DNA of 45,363 nucleotides from Didymodactylos carnosus (taxonomy: Eukaryota; Rotifera; Eurotatoria; Philodinida; Philodinidae): positions 1 to 45,363 of the forward strand of contig CAJNOQ010000609.1 of assembly GCA_905250885.1 (NCBI GenBank). Direction: 5' to 3'. The position numbers and the translations under genes are program-made. Each line of letters opens with the position of its first letter. The stretch's first letter is position 1. Under the pieces are notes generated by a model, which made no database searches, was not told the DNA's origin, and saw only the letters and a program-made list of their open reading frames with translations. Of the stretch, positions 1 through 9,205 are shown one piece after another.

Positions 1-400
1 GGCAAGAGCATCGAAATTCAAAATCTCCTTTTTTTTCTGAAAATTTTTGTACGAAAGTCGTAATAGTAGCCCCTTCATAATACAAGCCCCCTCTAAAAAT
101 TTTGAACACTTGGACAGTTTAGAAGCCCCGGAGGCTTCTATTATGGGGGGCGGGGGTTAGCTCATATTGTAGAAAAATGTTTACTCTACAAAATCCAGTT
201 GTTCGAAAAATTTAAATATGCGTACTTTTCATGCAATCCGTTTCAGCAAAAAGTTGAAATTTATAGGTTATAACGGTACTGGTTGGAAAGAAAAAAACAT
301 AACCTCATACCCGTCCTATATTTCACAAGAGACTCGTTTCTATTCAATTCTGATTCATTGCTCGAAATAATGATCATCTACCATCTTTAACTATAAATGA
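1..400. other. Non-coding start of window with short hairpin
   Basis: No convincing coding exon was seen here, although exons of the minus-strand gene at 407-797 must lie in or beyond this stretch. There is a short palindrome at about 119-140 (TAGAAGCC, a five-base loop, GGCTTCTA) inside a C-rich/G-rich patch, where AGCCCC on the left is followed by GGGGGGCGGGGG at about 145-156. Confidence 0.4.
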
Positions 401-406
401 TCTTAC

Positions 407-797
407 CTTCTGTTTTAGAACCTCGTCGTTTAGTTCCTGCTTTATCATTGGGCAATTGATTTTCATCGTATGATTGTTTACGTAAATTATTTGAATCATT
501 ATTCGGTTGTAAACGTGCACTACCAAGATGTTCATCGTTGCCAGATGATCTTTGACGATGATGTCGACGTTTTTCCTTTGGAGATGGACTGGCATCATGG
601 ACCTTTGCCGTTTGAGAATCATAAATATTTGTATCAGTAAATGATCCTTGACGACGTTGTCTATTATTCAGATTATTATCGGTCAAGGTAGGATTACCAG
701 TCGATGTTAAAACATTATTTACATCACCCGCACTCGTCGGTTGTTGTAATTGATAATCAACTACGGACAATATTTGAGCTTGGCTCGATGTTGGCAT
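407..797 (-). CDS. 5' coding exon of unrecognised hydrophilic protein (partial)
   Basis: I do not recognise this protein. The exon starts at ATG (797) and encodes about 130 residues rich in Asn, Gln, Ser, Arg and Asp, with a basic patch KEKRRHHRQR and no hydrophobic segment, so it is probably intrinsically disordered and cytosolic or nuclear. The 3' border is a good donor (G at 407, then GTAAG reading down from 406), so the gene continues toward or past the window start. Just upstream of the ATG an acceptor (CAG at 807-805) closes a 5'UTR intron whose donor GTAAG lies at 999-995. This supports a real transcript. Translation past 407 runs into intron sequence. Confidence 0.55.
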
Positions 798-804
798 CCT
801 TTAT

Positions 805-999
805 CTGTAATAAAAAAACATTACAATAACAAAAAAATATTAATATGGACAGTCTATTTTTTTCTCTCTCTCAACTCTTGTTTTCTTGTTTCTCTGGTTG
901 AATTTTAATCTTTCTTTTGTTTCGTTTACGAACATAATTTTGAAATATAGGTAAATAAATACTTTTTTTTTTCAAAGAAAAAGAAAAGGACTTTCTTAC
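805..999 (-). other. Probable 5'UTR intron of the gene at 407-797
   Basis: On the minus strand a donor (exon G at 1000, then GTAAGAAAG) and an acceptor (TTATTACAG ending at 805) bracket 195 nt of T-rich sequence. The acceptor sits 7 nt upstream of the ATG at 797. The upstream non-coding exon would begin somewhere above 1000. Inferred from splice motifs only. Confidence 0.45.
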
Positions 1000-1000
1000 C

Positions 1001-3425
1001 TTGACACTGTGTTACTATTTAAAACATTTGTTGACGTAGAACATAGGGAAAAAAATAGAGTTCTTGTCCTCCCTGTTTTCTTTGTACGTAAAAGAGAGAA
1101 ATAGTGCTTTATTATTTTTTTGGTATGACTTTAAATGACTTCACATATTCATTACTTTACGTTTAAAATGATAAAACAGTTTTAGGTATTCAGTGACTCA
1201 TTTCTATAGTAATTTAAAATTTAACTCTGTTAAATTAAGTACATTTTATGAGTATAAAATAAGTTTTTCTTTTGAAATTAGTCATCGTATTATAAGCTTA
1301 AAGAACAATTTCGATAGCGGTAACAGTTGTGAGAAATGCAAACGAAAAAACTTCGATTAAATCTTAAATTTTTATTTTCAAAAGTATTAGATAGATATAT
1401 TGACAAATACGCGACATTGTTACTTTTTATTGTGCTAAATTCAGATCGACTGATAGTAATGATACATTAGAAAATGCCAAAAAAAATCAGCGTACAAAAA
1501 AATGCTCTTTCTAGTACTTGAACTCGAAAAAAAAAAGAGTAAATGAACAGCAGGAGTTTCGATGGTATTTAACATTTCAGGATATAAATGATAAATTTTA
1601 GAAAGAATATTCAGTTTATAGTGGTAAACAATTGAGTACTACTATCGACAAAAAAATAAGCGATCTGTACAGACATGGCATCGATGCATTTTTCTCATAA
1701 CATATTTTATTCATTTTCATCTAGTAGCCTAATTAATATGTCATAAATATATACGAATGAGTTCTTAAAATATTTGCGTTCATTGAAGCTCTGTAAACTT
1801 TTGATCAAAATTTCTTTTTTTTTCTTAGAGATAAACAAATTTGAACTTTCTATATTCATCTACATTTACTTAGTTTTTTTATATTAAAAATTCGTTTAAA
1901 TTTATTTCTATCTGAAAAAAAATAAAGATTTCAATAGGTACTATAAATAAATGTATTGTTATGTAGAAAAATTAACTAATTAAATCATTAACTTTAGACT
2001 TGTGTGTATAAAAAATATTATTTTAACTTAAGGTATGAAAAATATTCTACGCTTACCATAAACTTCGTTATTGTGAGAATTTAAAATTAAATATTTCAAT
2101 AAACAATTAAAAAATGAAAAACAGTTTGTTCATAGGAAAGAAAAAAAAAATGAAAATACACAGAAATTTTGTTAAAATTTTTTTGCACGTGTACATCTAT
2201 AAATCAATTATACTCGAAACTATTCAAACAGACTATTTGTTCAATAAAAGAGTTTCGAGCATTTTTATTGACCTTTGTTTTTCTTTCATATTCATCTTTT
2301 TTTTCAAAGTTGCATATATATTGAAAGTTAAAAGGTTGCTGCTTTTTTTCTTATTATATTATCAAACAAACGAAGAGAATAAAATACATGAAAAAGTCGA
2401 AGAAAGATTTATTAAAGTGTACATATATATGTATAGATATCTATCATTAGATTCAAACATTTCGATAATTCAAAAAAAAAACGATAAATTTCATTTAGAC
2501 TCTTAACAATTCATCATCTATCTTTTATTCTCAAAATTTTATGATAAAATAATTTTTTCTTATACAATATGTATCAAATGTTTCATGAGAGATTTATACA
2601 TTCATTTAGATTGATATATTTATCAGAATAAGAGCTTCATCATACATTCATTCCTAAATATTTTTACTATTGTCTGTCTATAAAACACTTCAGTACTATT
2701 TCTTTAGAATTTTCACTACTGTACAATTATATATCTTTATTAGTGTTATGTGGAAAAATGTTCGATTATTAAGCAGAGCAATTTCTATTTATATACTTCT
2801 TTATCAAAAACTTACATGTTATTGTTTGAGTATGTTCTCAAACACCATTTCTTCTATTTTCTATTTTTTAATAAAAAAAGATTTCGTGTTTATCTGCTTG
2901 ATGACAATAGAGAAAAGAAAACTTGTAAAAACATCATAAATTTTGTTGATAAATTCGTTGTCTGGATATAAAAGAGAAGTGTTTCACAAATCCATTTAAA
3001 AACAATTTAAAACACTATATGGATCTATAAGTAATGAATAACTATACTCTTAAAAACTATAAAATTATTTCAAGATTAAAATATTAAATTAGAAGATTTC
3101 TCACACAACTATTTAGGAAACATTTTTATATAACTATTAGAATTACGATATAAATTTTGTAATGTTTATTAACTATCAATTCATTTTGTGTTCTTCTATA
3201 CCTTCCAAATGGTCTATACTGAATCAATACCAATGGTTGGTATTTAAAGAGAGTTTGACAGGTAGAAAATAAATTTTTTTAAAAGAAATTAAATGGAATT
3301 ATGAATGGCGTACAAGGCATTGTTGAAGTGGAGAAAAACGAGAAAAGAAAGTGTGCACACTATTATGAAACTGTTTCTTTTTCTTTGTTAAAAATTTATT
3401 AAAATCTTTTTGGTCTATTCGTAGT
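1001..3425. other. AT-rich intergenic region, nothing recognised
   Basis: Very AT-rich sequence. Open frames here (for example 2114-2506 and 2670-2939, plus strand) encode Phe/Ile/Lys/Tyr-rich low-complexity translations expected by chance at this composition. The 5'UTR and promoter of the minus-strand gene at 407-797 should lie at the left end. The right end, CTATTCGTAG at about 3415-3424, resembles an acceptor 7 nt before the ATG of the next gene. Confidence 0.4.
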
Positions 3426-3431
3426 TTTATA

Positions 3432-4301
3432 ATGACGACTGATATTATGATCTATTACAAAAAGAAACATACACCTCCACCGTCTGTTTTATTGTTAACC
3501 GTTCCATCTGATACTATGAGTCGTCAAAAACATCTTCATGATGATCTACGCTCCCGTAATAGATTACTACGCCGTCAGGCTCGGCAACCACCAGCAACCA
3601 CTCTCGATATTCAACCTAAACATAATACGGATGTTGAAAATTATTTATCAAATGCACAAACGTATAATTGGCAACGTCAAGAAGCAAAAGCATCTGTTAT
3701 CAACATGGCAGCTGATATTGTTTACAAAAATACGTATATGAATGATAGCGATCCACGTTCAAAATCTTCCGCATCTGGTGATCGTTCTCCACGACGATCA
3801 AATGATGTTTCTGCATTTCCTCGATTAAAAACGGCTCCAAATAATTTGTCAAAATTCATAACACCATCATCGAAACCAGTTCCAGTACTAACACGTGGAA
3901 ATACTTCGGACTCGTTTCACTCAGATCGTGTTCAATATCGAACGATCTATGATTACATACGAGAATCGATTCGTTCCGTTGTTCAACAACGAAATTTAAA
4001 ACAATACAATTTTTCCACACGAATTAAACGACCACAGAACGAAGACATATTTCTTCGACGGGCATTAGACAAAAGAAATCATTATCAATATAACAAAAAC
4101 GACGATGAACATTCATCATCAACAACAGCAACTTATTTCAGTAATGAACTAAAAAGTCCGCAAAGTTTTGTTAACTATGTCAATCATTCAAGAGAAAAAA
4201 CATCATTAACAGAGCAAACATCGAAAAGTGATTATTATAGAAATACGAGTAATGTTTACAGTGAGACCGAACAGATCGAACAAAAACCGATTAATAGCTA
4301 A
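3432..4301 (+). CDS. Unrecognised basic, Ser/Asn/Arg-rich protein
   Basis: A 289-residue open frame with no intron. I do not recognise a family. The first ~30 residues include a short hydrophobic run (SVLLLTVPS), then the protein is hydrophilic and basic (RSRNRLLRRQARQ near residues 40-52), with many Ser, Asn, Thr and Tyr, and no clear folded domain. An internal Met at about residue 29 (TMSRQKH) could be the true start, which would drop the hydrophobic stretch. The sequence just before the ATG (TTCGTAG) looks like a 3' splice site, so a 5'UTR or coding exon may lie upstream. Codon use is even and non-repetitive, and the length is far above background for this composition, so a real gene is likely. 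Function unknown. Confidence 0.6.
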   Translation: MTTDIMIYYKKKHTPPPSVLLLTVPSDTMSRQKHLHDDLRSRNRLLRRQARQPPATTLDIQPKHNTDVENYLSNAQTYNWQRQEAKASVINMAADIVYKNTYMNDSDPRSKSSASGDRSPRRSNDVSAFPRLKTAPNNLSKFITPSSKPVPVLTRGNTSDSFHSDRVQYRTIYDYIRESIRSVVQQRNLKQYNFSTRIKRPQNEDIFLRRALDKRNHYQYNKNDDEHSSSTTATYFSNELKSPQSFVNYVNHSREKTSLTEQTSKSDYYRNTSNVYSETEQIEQKPINS

Positions 4302-4559
4302 AATGATATCGTTTGAACTTGAGGAGGCTTTGTAATTAGACATGAATGTCAAAATAAATCTCACAACTGGAATAGAGCGTTGAACAAAAGTTTTTTACAT
4401 GTTCCTCAACAGTATCTAGCATTCAATGCACACCGATACGTATAAGCTTGAACTGATGAGCCCCAATTCATTTCTAAAAAGATGAAAATATCTTTTATCT
4501 TATTATAATGAATAGTGATTCTAATAGCGTTTATCTAGCTTCATTGTTGAAACATAAAA
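4302..4559. other. Intergenic, nothing recognised
   Basis: This is the 3' flank of the plus-strand ORF ending at 4301 and lies beyond the last recognisable NKCC homology. No further coding similarity, repeat or RNA structure was seen. Confidence 0.35.
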
Positions 4560-5690
4560 ATAAATACCACTAGTATCAACAAGTATAATTAGGGCTGGAC
4601 TATAATTAATAATAAATATAACAAAAATACAGAGTAGTGTACCCAAAAGAGATATCCATTTGTTATAGAAACCAAATGCTGGTGTTCAACCGGAGGATTT
4701 ACCTAGTGAAACATCAAAACAGAAGTATTTCAGTAGCGAATAGGTCATTAAGAAAAAGTTTGATATGATAGGAGAAATCATATTTAATTCAACGTACAAA
4801 AGAAAAATGATTGCATTGTTTGATATGTGAGAAATTATTTTGGCATTCAACTTATCTATAGCAGTAAATGGAATAGCAATAAAATAAGCTCGATGTGGTT
4901 CATATGACTGTCCATTTCCAATAGCTGAATATTTTAAACAGAGAAATATTATGTCTCGACAAACAGCTTGAAATACTTTCGGAGCACTCTAAAAGAAATT
5001 AAATCAAGATTCAAATTTTGTTTTTCTAAAGTTAATGAATATTCACTTACCACTAGATTAGCTAAAAAATATAAAATAAACAACAACAAATTAAATTACA
5101 TTGATATGAAAAAGATCCAAGTAATCTTCCCAACATTAAACTACATCTTACCCAATGCACTGGATAGAGTAGCGGCGAAAATACCTGCAAGAATGATAGG
5201 ACCAAATGCTGACATAGTGCGCATGATCTGAAAACAAATAAGATTTTATTTTTTCAATTTAATCAAAGGATGATCTAACACATTTTTATCTAATAATTGT
5301 AAACTAGACCCGATTTACAACTGACATTACTTGAAACTACTGTACAATTAATTCTTTGATTTAGAACTAAAACTGAGTCAACTAAAATTGAAAATATTTT
5401 TAATTGTCAGATTATTGTAAGAAATTTCTTATTCCATACGCAAAACTTCATGTTTTGTTGTAATATCACAAATAATACAGAAGCCAAGATAAATAAAACT
5501 TGTTATAATAATGGCTACTATCGTTCCTAATGGAATGACTCCTGATGGATTCCACATAAAAAAAGGACAAAATTATGTATCGTACAGGTACATTATTGAA
5601 TTCAACATAATTTCAATTTTTCATTTATTATTTGCACCCGCTAAAATACCTGTAACACTTGGAAAAAAACACCAAAAATATGTTGGAACC
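4560..5690 (-). pseudogene. Decayed Na-K-Cl cotransporter (SLC12, NKCC type), partial
   Basis: Minus-strand exons match the membrane core of NKCC-type SLC12 cation-chloride cotransporters, plasma-membrane proteins that co-import Na, K and Cl. In order: FFPSVTGILAGAN (about 5680-5627); IPLGTIVAIIITSFIYLG (about 5550-5430); a Cys-containing extracellular loop with NCT and NVS glycosylation motifs (about 5375-5290); SAFGPIILAGIFAATLSSAL (5227-5152); an 11-nt microexon (5061-5051); and SAPKVFQAVCRD through ELNMISPIISNFFLMTYSLL to FGFYNKWISLLGTLL (from 4988). The conserved Trp of the family's PGW-x-P-x-F motif is TGA at 4688-4686, while the same frame stays recognisable beyond it. Other stops follow VLRME and VYNY, and the SGDL segment after AGAN is missing. 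N- and C-terminal parts are absent. A single exon-level mis-prediction could explain one stop, but not all of them. Confidence 0.8.
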
Positions 5691-6610
5691 GATCAGTGCA
5701 ATAAATAAAATCAACGTCATTTTGAGTACTCTTTAAATATAGGATTACTCTACATTAATAGTCAAAATATATTCTAAAAATAGTTTTGTAGCCCGTGACA
5801 AATTCTATCTATTGACATATAGCATTAAATGCGTGTACATTTGGTAAGTAAAAACAATCGAAAATAGTGAAAAGTTTACTTTCTTGACAAATCAACTTTC
5901 AAAATTTTTTTTCCAAGCTACAAGAAAGCAAGAAATAAAAGTAACATGTTAAAATAAATGTGGATATGATCAGCTATCACCACCACTACAAATTAATAAA
6001 AAACAGCGGGCACCGTTTTCTTATAGAAATCACCCCCACTCCTTTCCAAATTTAGCTTTTCAGACTCAGTTTTGAATGGAAAATAAGAAGAAAACTAGGA
6101 TTGGAATTTTAAAAGACGACCAAACAAGAAAATTTTGCTTAATATTCAAAAATTTGCTCATTTTTATCCATTTTTAAAAAATCACTATTTTAAAATTTTT
6201 TCACCAAAACATGTCTTCCGAAAATCTGGAATCAAGTTTTTTTCTAGGTATCTCGATGAGCTCTATTCAACTAGCACAAAAAAAGTAGAAGAAAAATTTT
6301 CTGCTCAACTTTTGAATTTCCAGCATCTTAATATTGTTTCTAACATTCAGTCACTAACAACAGATGGTCCTAATATGAAGGGATTATTTATGTACTTATT
6401 TTGGACACACAAAATCCGAAAAGCCATCAAAATTTTGATAATAAATCACAGTTGTAGTTTTTACATATCTTTACTCTACACTATTTTTCTAGTTAATGAA
6501 GTAATATGTAATGAAAACAGGTAATGGGTTTTGTAGAGGAGAAAATTCTCTATCGAATAAGCCTAGAATGGAGTCTTAGAACCTCAGTTAGCGCCCGAAA
6601 AAAGAGAGCA
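5691..6610. other. AT-rich flank, no confident gene
   Basis: Any earlier exons of the NKCC pseudogene would lie here on the minus strand, but no matching segment was found. A 129-residue plus-strand frame (6135-6524) is Lys/Phe/Asn/Ile-rich and lacks splice or domain support, so it was not called. Confidence 0.35.
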
Positions 6611-6618
6611 AAAGTATG

Positions 6619-6634
6619 TTATTATTTCTGCGCC
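6619..6634. repeat. Solitary transposon-end motif
   Basis: The string CTGCGCCACCCGT followed by TA occurs here and again at the right end of the 28068-28966 fold-back element, where the other end reads ACGAGTGGAGCAG. It therefore looks like one end of the same TA-targeting element family. The partner end was not found with confidence; a loose match near 6003 was judged too weak. Confidence 0.4.
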
Positions 6635-6639
6635 ACCCG

Positions 6640-7020
6640 TTATTGTATATAAAGATATTTTAACAGTAGACGATGCAAAACTGACTGTAGATAATGGCGC
6701 TAATGGAATAAAGAACGGAAATCCTTCCGATATTTAACATACTTTTAGTAATTATGATGGTCGGCAAATTGATACAGCCAGCACCGCCGGCAATCCAATG
6801 TTCAAAAGATATGGTTGACTATGCTAAGTATTAATGTATTTGTCGATCGTGGAACAAGAACTACTACCGAAGTCCCCAAAGAATTAGTATTAGATAGAAA
6901 AAATCGTATTGGTTGATCGTCCAGTTCTATATGGATTAGCTTTCGGTGCACAGTAAGCAAATCCATATACAACTGGACGACCAACAAATACCACCACAGT
7001 AGTGATAATGGTATTGAATT
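6640..7020 (+). other. Coding-like remnant interrupted by stops, with hairpin
   Basis: Plus-strand translation gives a protein-like segment (YVIISAPPVIVYKDILTVDD..., about 6614-6739) that stops, then resumes in pieces such as VDRGTRTTTEVPKELVLDR. An imperfect inverted repeat follows: about 30 nt at 6911-6941 pairs with 6955-6985 (shared core CGTCCAGTT-TATATGGATT) around a 13-nt loop. Both strands of the hairpin read similarly (RPVLYGLAFG / RPVVYGFAYC). No family was recognised. It may be an old gene fragment or part of a transposon. Confidence 0.25.
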
Positions 7021-7055
7021 GAAACTCTTATTTTCTGGTCTAATCCAGATGATTC

Positions 7056-7165
7056 AACACGGCCCGTAAACGGCCGTAAAATCGATTTACGACATCACGT
7101 CAATTTACGGTCATTTACGGCGTGTTACGTTGCAGTACACGGTCGTAATTCGGTCATCGTGACCA
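7056..7165. repeat. Short-word palindromic cluster (CCGTAAA/TTTACGG)
   Basis: About 110 nt contain CCGTAAA twice, TTTACGG twice, TTTACGA once and TTACG/CGTAA cores twice more, on both strands, with GGCCGT and CACGT spacers. The density is far above the surrounding AT-rich DNA. No flanking target duplication was identified. It is one of several blocks in the window with the same architecture but a different word. Confidence 0.55.
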
Positions 7166-8522
7166 ATGACCTGGGAATGTAATATACAGCTAGTTGTGAC
7201 TTAACAATAACTGAACAAGTTAATGAAAAGATTTTATATAAGTATCAAGAATAATTCGCTCTGGGTATTTTGAGTTTCATTTCTTCTATCCGTTGAAGTG
7301 AATCATGAGAGTAGATGTTGTTTTCAACCTTCTTTATTCAAAAGGAGTAAAAGCGGGAAGCCCCATTCTAGTACATTCATAGAATACGTATACAGAACTC
7401 ACACATAGAACTCACACCCGTCTAATTGTCTCATTCACATTACCATAACTACACTTCGACGACGGAACACAATTTCGTGTAAATAAATTAGCATTCAATC
7501 GAAGATTATTTATTTTCTCATAGTCTCATAAATTCTCATAAATGGGATTTCAATTTGTCGGTTAGGAAATAACAATTTTTTCAATAAACTCTTCAATGAT
7601 CGTTAATTAAAGATAATGCTCTTCAAAGGGCCATGCCAGTGCTTCGCAGAAAATTGCCACCCGTCTGCCAAGAATTCTTTCTACACTGCTATATAGGGGC
7701 ACGTTCGCTGATTTTTTGTATAGCATCGATTGGTTTTAGGGCACGGTTCCCAGTATCTAAAAATCAACTTTTCCATTAGGGTGTCATAAGGCATGGCTGA
7801 ACACGGAAATGCCATATCTCTGTGTTGAAACACTTCTAAACAAATGGTTTTCTGATATGAGTAGCCTGATGTCAGGACTACAAAGTATACTACCAACATA
7901 ACTCTTCGCGCTGGATAGAATTTCTTTTAGTATCATAAAAACTTTTGACGTATCTTCAATCTACTATACACTAAATGAAAAGCGTTTTGGTGGTGGCGCG
8001 TATGATGGTAGAGAACGGTTCATAGCTTAGAATATTCCTATGACATTCTAGTGTCGTTATCTGCAGGCTTGAACAGTTGCTGTTTGGTTCTTCTTAAACA
8101 GCACGGCATTTAACCCAACAAATATTCTAATTGTATCTATTCATCTAGGATTTTTCTATCTTTTACGATTGTTTGAAGTCCGATAGCGTTAATTCAAACA
8201 ACAGCGGGCTTTTACTTAGTGTACAGATGTTTCTTCATCTACTGGTGCGCGTTCGTACTCTTCGTTCAAGAAGAGCTATATTTTCGTTTTTCAGTGTGCA
8301 CCACTTTATAAAAAGAATGAAAAGACAACAGAATGGTCGCAAACTTGAAAAACGTAAAACTGAGTCTACGGAAATGATGGAGTAAAAATGTGCTGCTGGT
8401 AGACATATGATTGAAAATTGCTGTGTCGTGCTTAGTCGAGGTACCAAATAACTGACACATTGTGCGCATAACATCCTAAAACTCTCGGCCCACATTCCCT
8501 ACACAAAATACAATGCACTTCC
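7166..8522. other. No confident gene; one small secreted-like ORF
   Basis: Apart from the small minus-strand ORF at 7681-7899, nothing could be assigned. The 61-86 residue frames between 8173 and 8495 overlap each other on opposite strands and are probably chance. Confidence 0.3.
7681..7899 (-). CDS. Possible small Cys-containing secreted peptide
   Basis: A 72-codon frame begins MLVVYFVVLTSGYS, a short hydrophobic leader, followed by a polar segment with five Cys (TICLEV, PCSAM, PCPK, RCYTK, TCPYI). No family is recognised, and no exon border or polyadenylation evidence was found. The leader is short for a signal peptide and the Cys number is odd, so it may instead be a fragment or chance. 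Low confidence. Confidence 0.2.
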   Translation of the reverse strand: MLVVYFVVLTSGYSYQKTICLEVFQHRDMAFPCSAMPYDTLMEKLIFRYWEPCPKTNRCYTKNQRTCPYIAV

Positions 8523-8650
8523 TATCTAGTTCCTGCTAGGATTCTACAGGATCCTAACATTTAGGATCGACCTAAGAACTCCCTAGCAGAATCCCACTAG
8601 AATATTGCTTAAGTTTGTTTAGGATCCTAACAGAATATTAGAATGCCTCT
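8523..8650. repeat. Short-word palindromic cluster (TAGGATCCTA)
   Basis: AGGATCCTAAC occurs twice (about 8549 and 8620), with variants TAGGATTCT, TTAGGATC, CTAGCAGAATCC and AGAATATT on both strands. The left part (CCTGCTAGGATTC) roughly mirrors CCCTAGCAGAATCC near 8581. No target duplication was identified. Confidence 0.5.
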
Positions 8651-9086
8651 GCAATGTGGCGTTGTCAAAACACAAATGTAAAGAAAAGTAGATATGAACT
8701 CCCGCAGACCGATTGGTCTCTTTTTCAAGTTTTGAATTGAAAGAAACAGTAAGGGTCCAAATGGCTATCCCATTCGGGATCAGCATCGTCGATTACCTAT
8801 AATCGCCTATATTCATGGCGAAAGGCGAGTGGACACCTAGAAATGGTTTCTCGTAAGGGTTTGCCCAGAAGATCATAGCAGAAAACAGCAAAAAGAAAAC
8901 ATATACTCTCAAAATTTCTTCCCGTTCTTCTGAAAACTTACACTACGCCCATATGCTTTCTTCGCCACGACATTGTATACACTAGATACACTGGTACAAT
9001 GATAATTTATATCTATGCACTATGTACTTAAACAGTATTATTTTTCTGTTAGAAATAACAGTATTGGTAAATAAGTAGAAATCTTG
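8651..9086. other. Intergenic, nothing recognised
   Basis: No open frame with splice or domain support, no repeat beyond simple A/T runs, and no RNA gene seen. Confidence 0.3.
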
Positions 9087-9088
9087 TA

Positions 9089-9205
9089 AGGGACTGCTAC
9101 AAAATACATAGTGATTTAAACTAAATCTTTAATAATATTTTTTAACATCAATAAAGTATTATTAAAGATTTAATTTAAATCATTATGTATTTTGTAGCAG
9201 TCTGT
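9089..9205. mobile_element. TA-flanked palindromic MITE (117 bp)
   Basis: Two arms of about 48 nt pair almost perfectly: the left arm begins AGGGACTGCTACAAAATAC at 9089 and the right arm, read on the minus strand from 9205, begins ACAGACTGCTACAAAATAC. They enclose a loop of about 15-20 nt. TA dinucleotides at 9087-9088 and 9206-9207 fit the TA target duplication of Tc1/mariner-type transposases. There is no coding capacity, so it is a non-autonomous hairpin element. Confidence 0.75.

Noticed and set aside
2114-2506. 130-codon plus-strand frame
   Set aside because: Lys/Phe/Ile/Tyr-rich low complexity typical of random AT-rich DNA, with no splice or domain support.
4968-5231. 87-codon plus-strand frame
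   Set aside because: Antisense to the NKCC pseudogene exons, whose minus-strand translation matches the family.
5511-5708. 65-codon plus-strand frame
   Set aside because: Antisense to NKCC pseudogene sequence (the IPLGT and FFPSVTG segments).
5990-6010. Possible partner end (AACAGCGGGCACCG) for the tip at 6619-6634
   Set aside because: The match is short, with an insertion, and no matching arm follows, so an element boundary cannot be claimed.
6135-6524. 129-codon plus-strand frame
   Set aside because: Composition is that of AT-rich noise and no family feature is visible.
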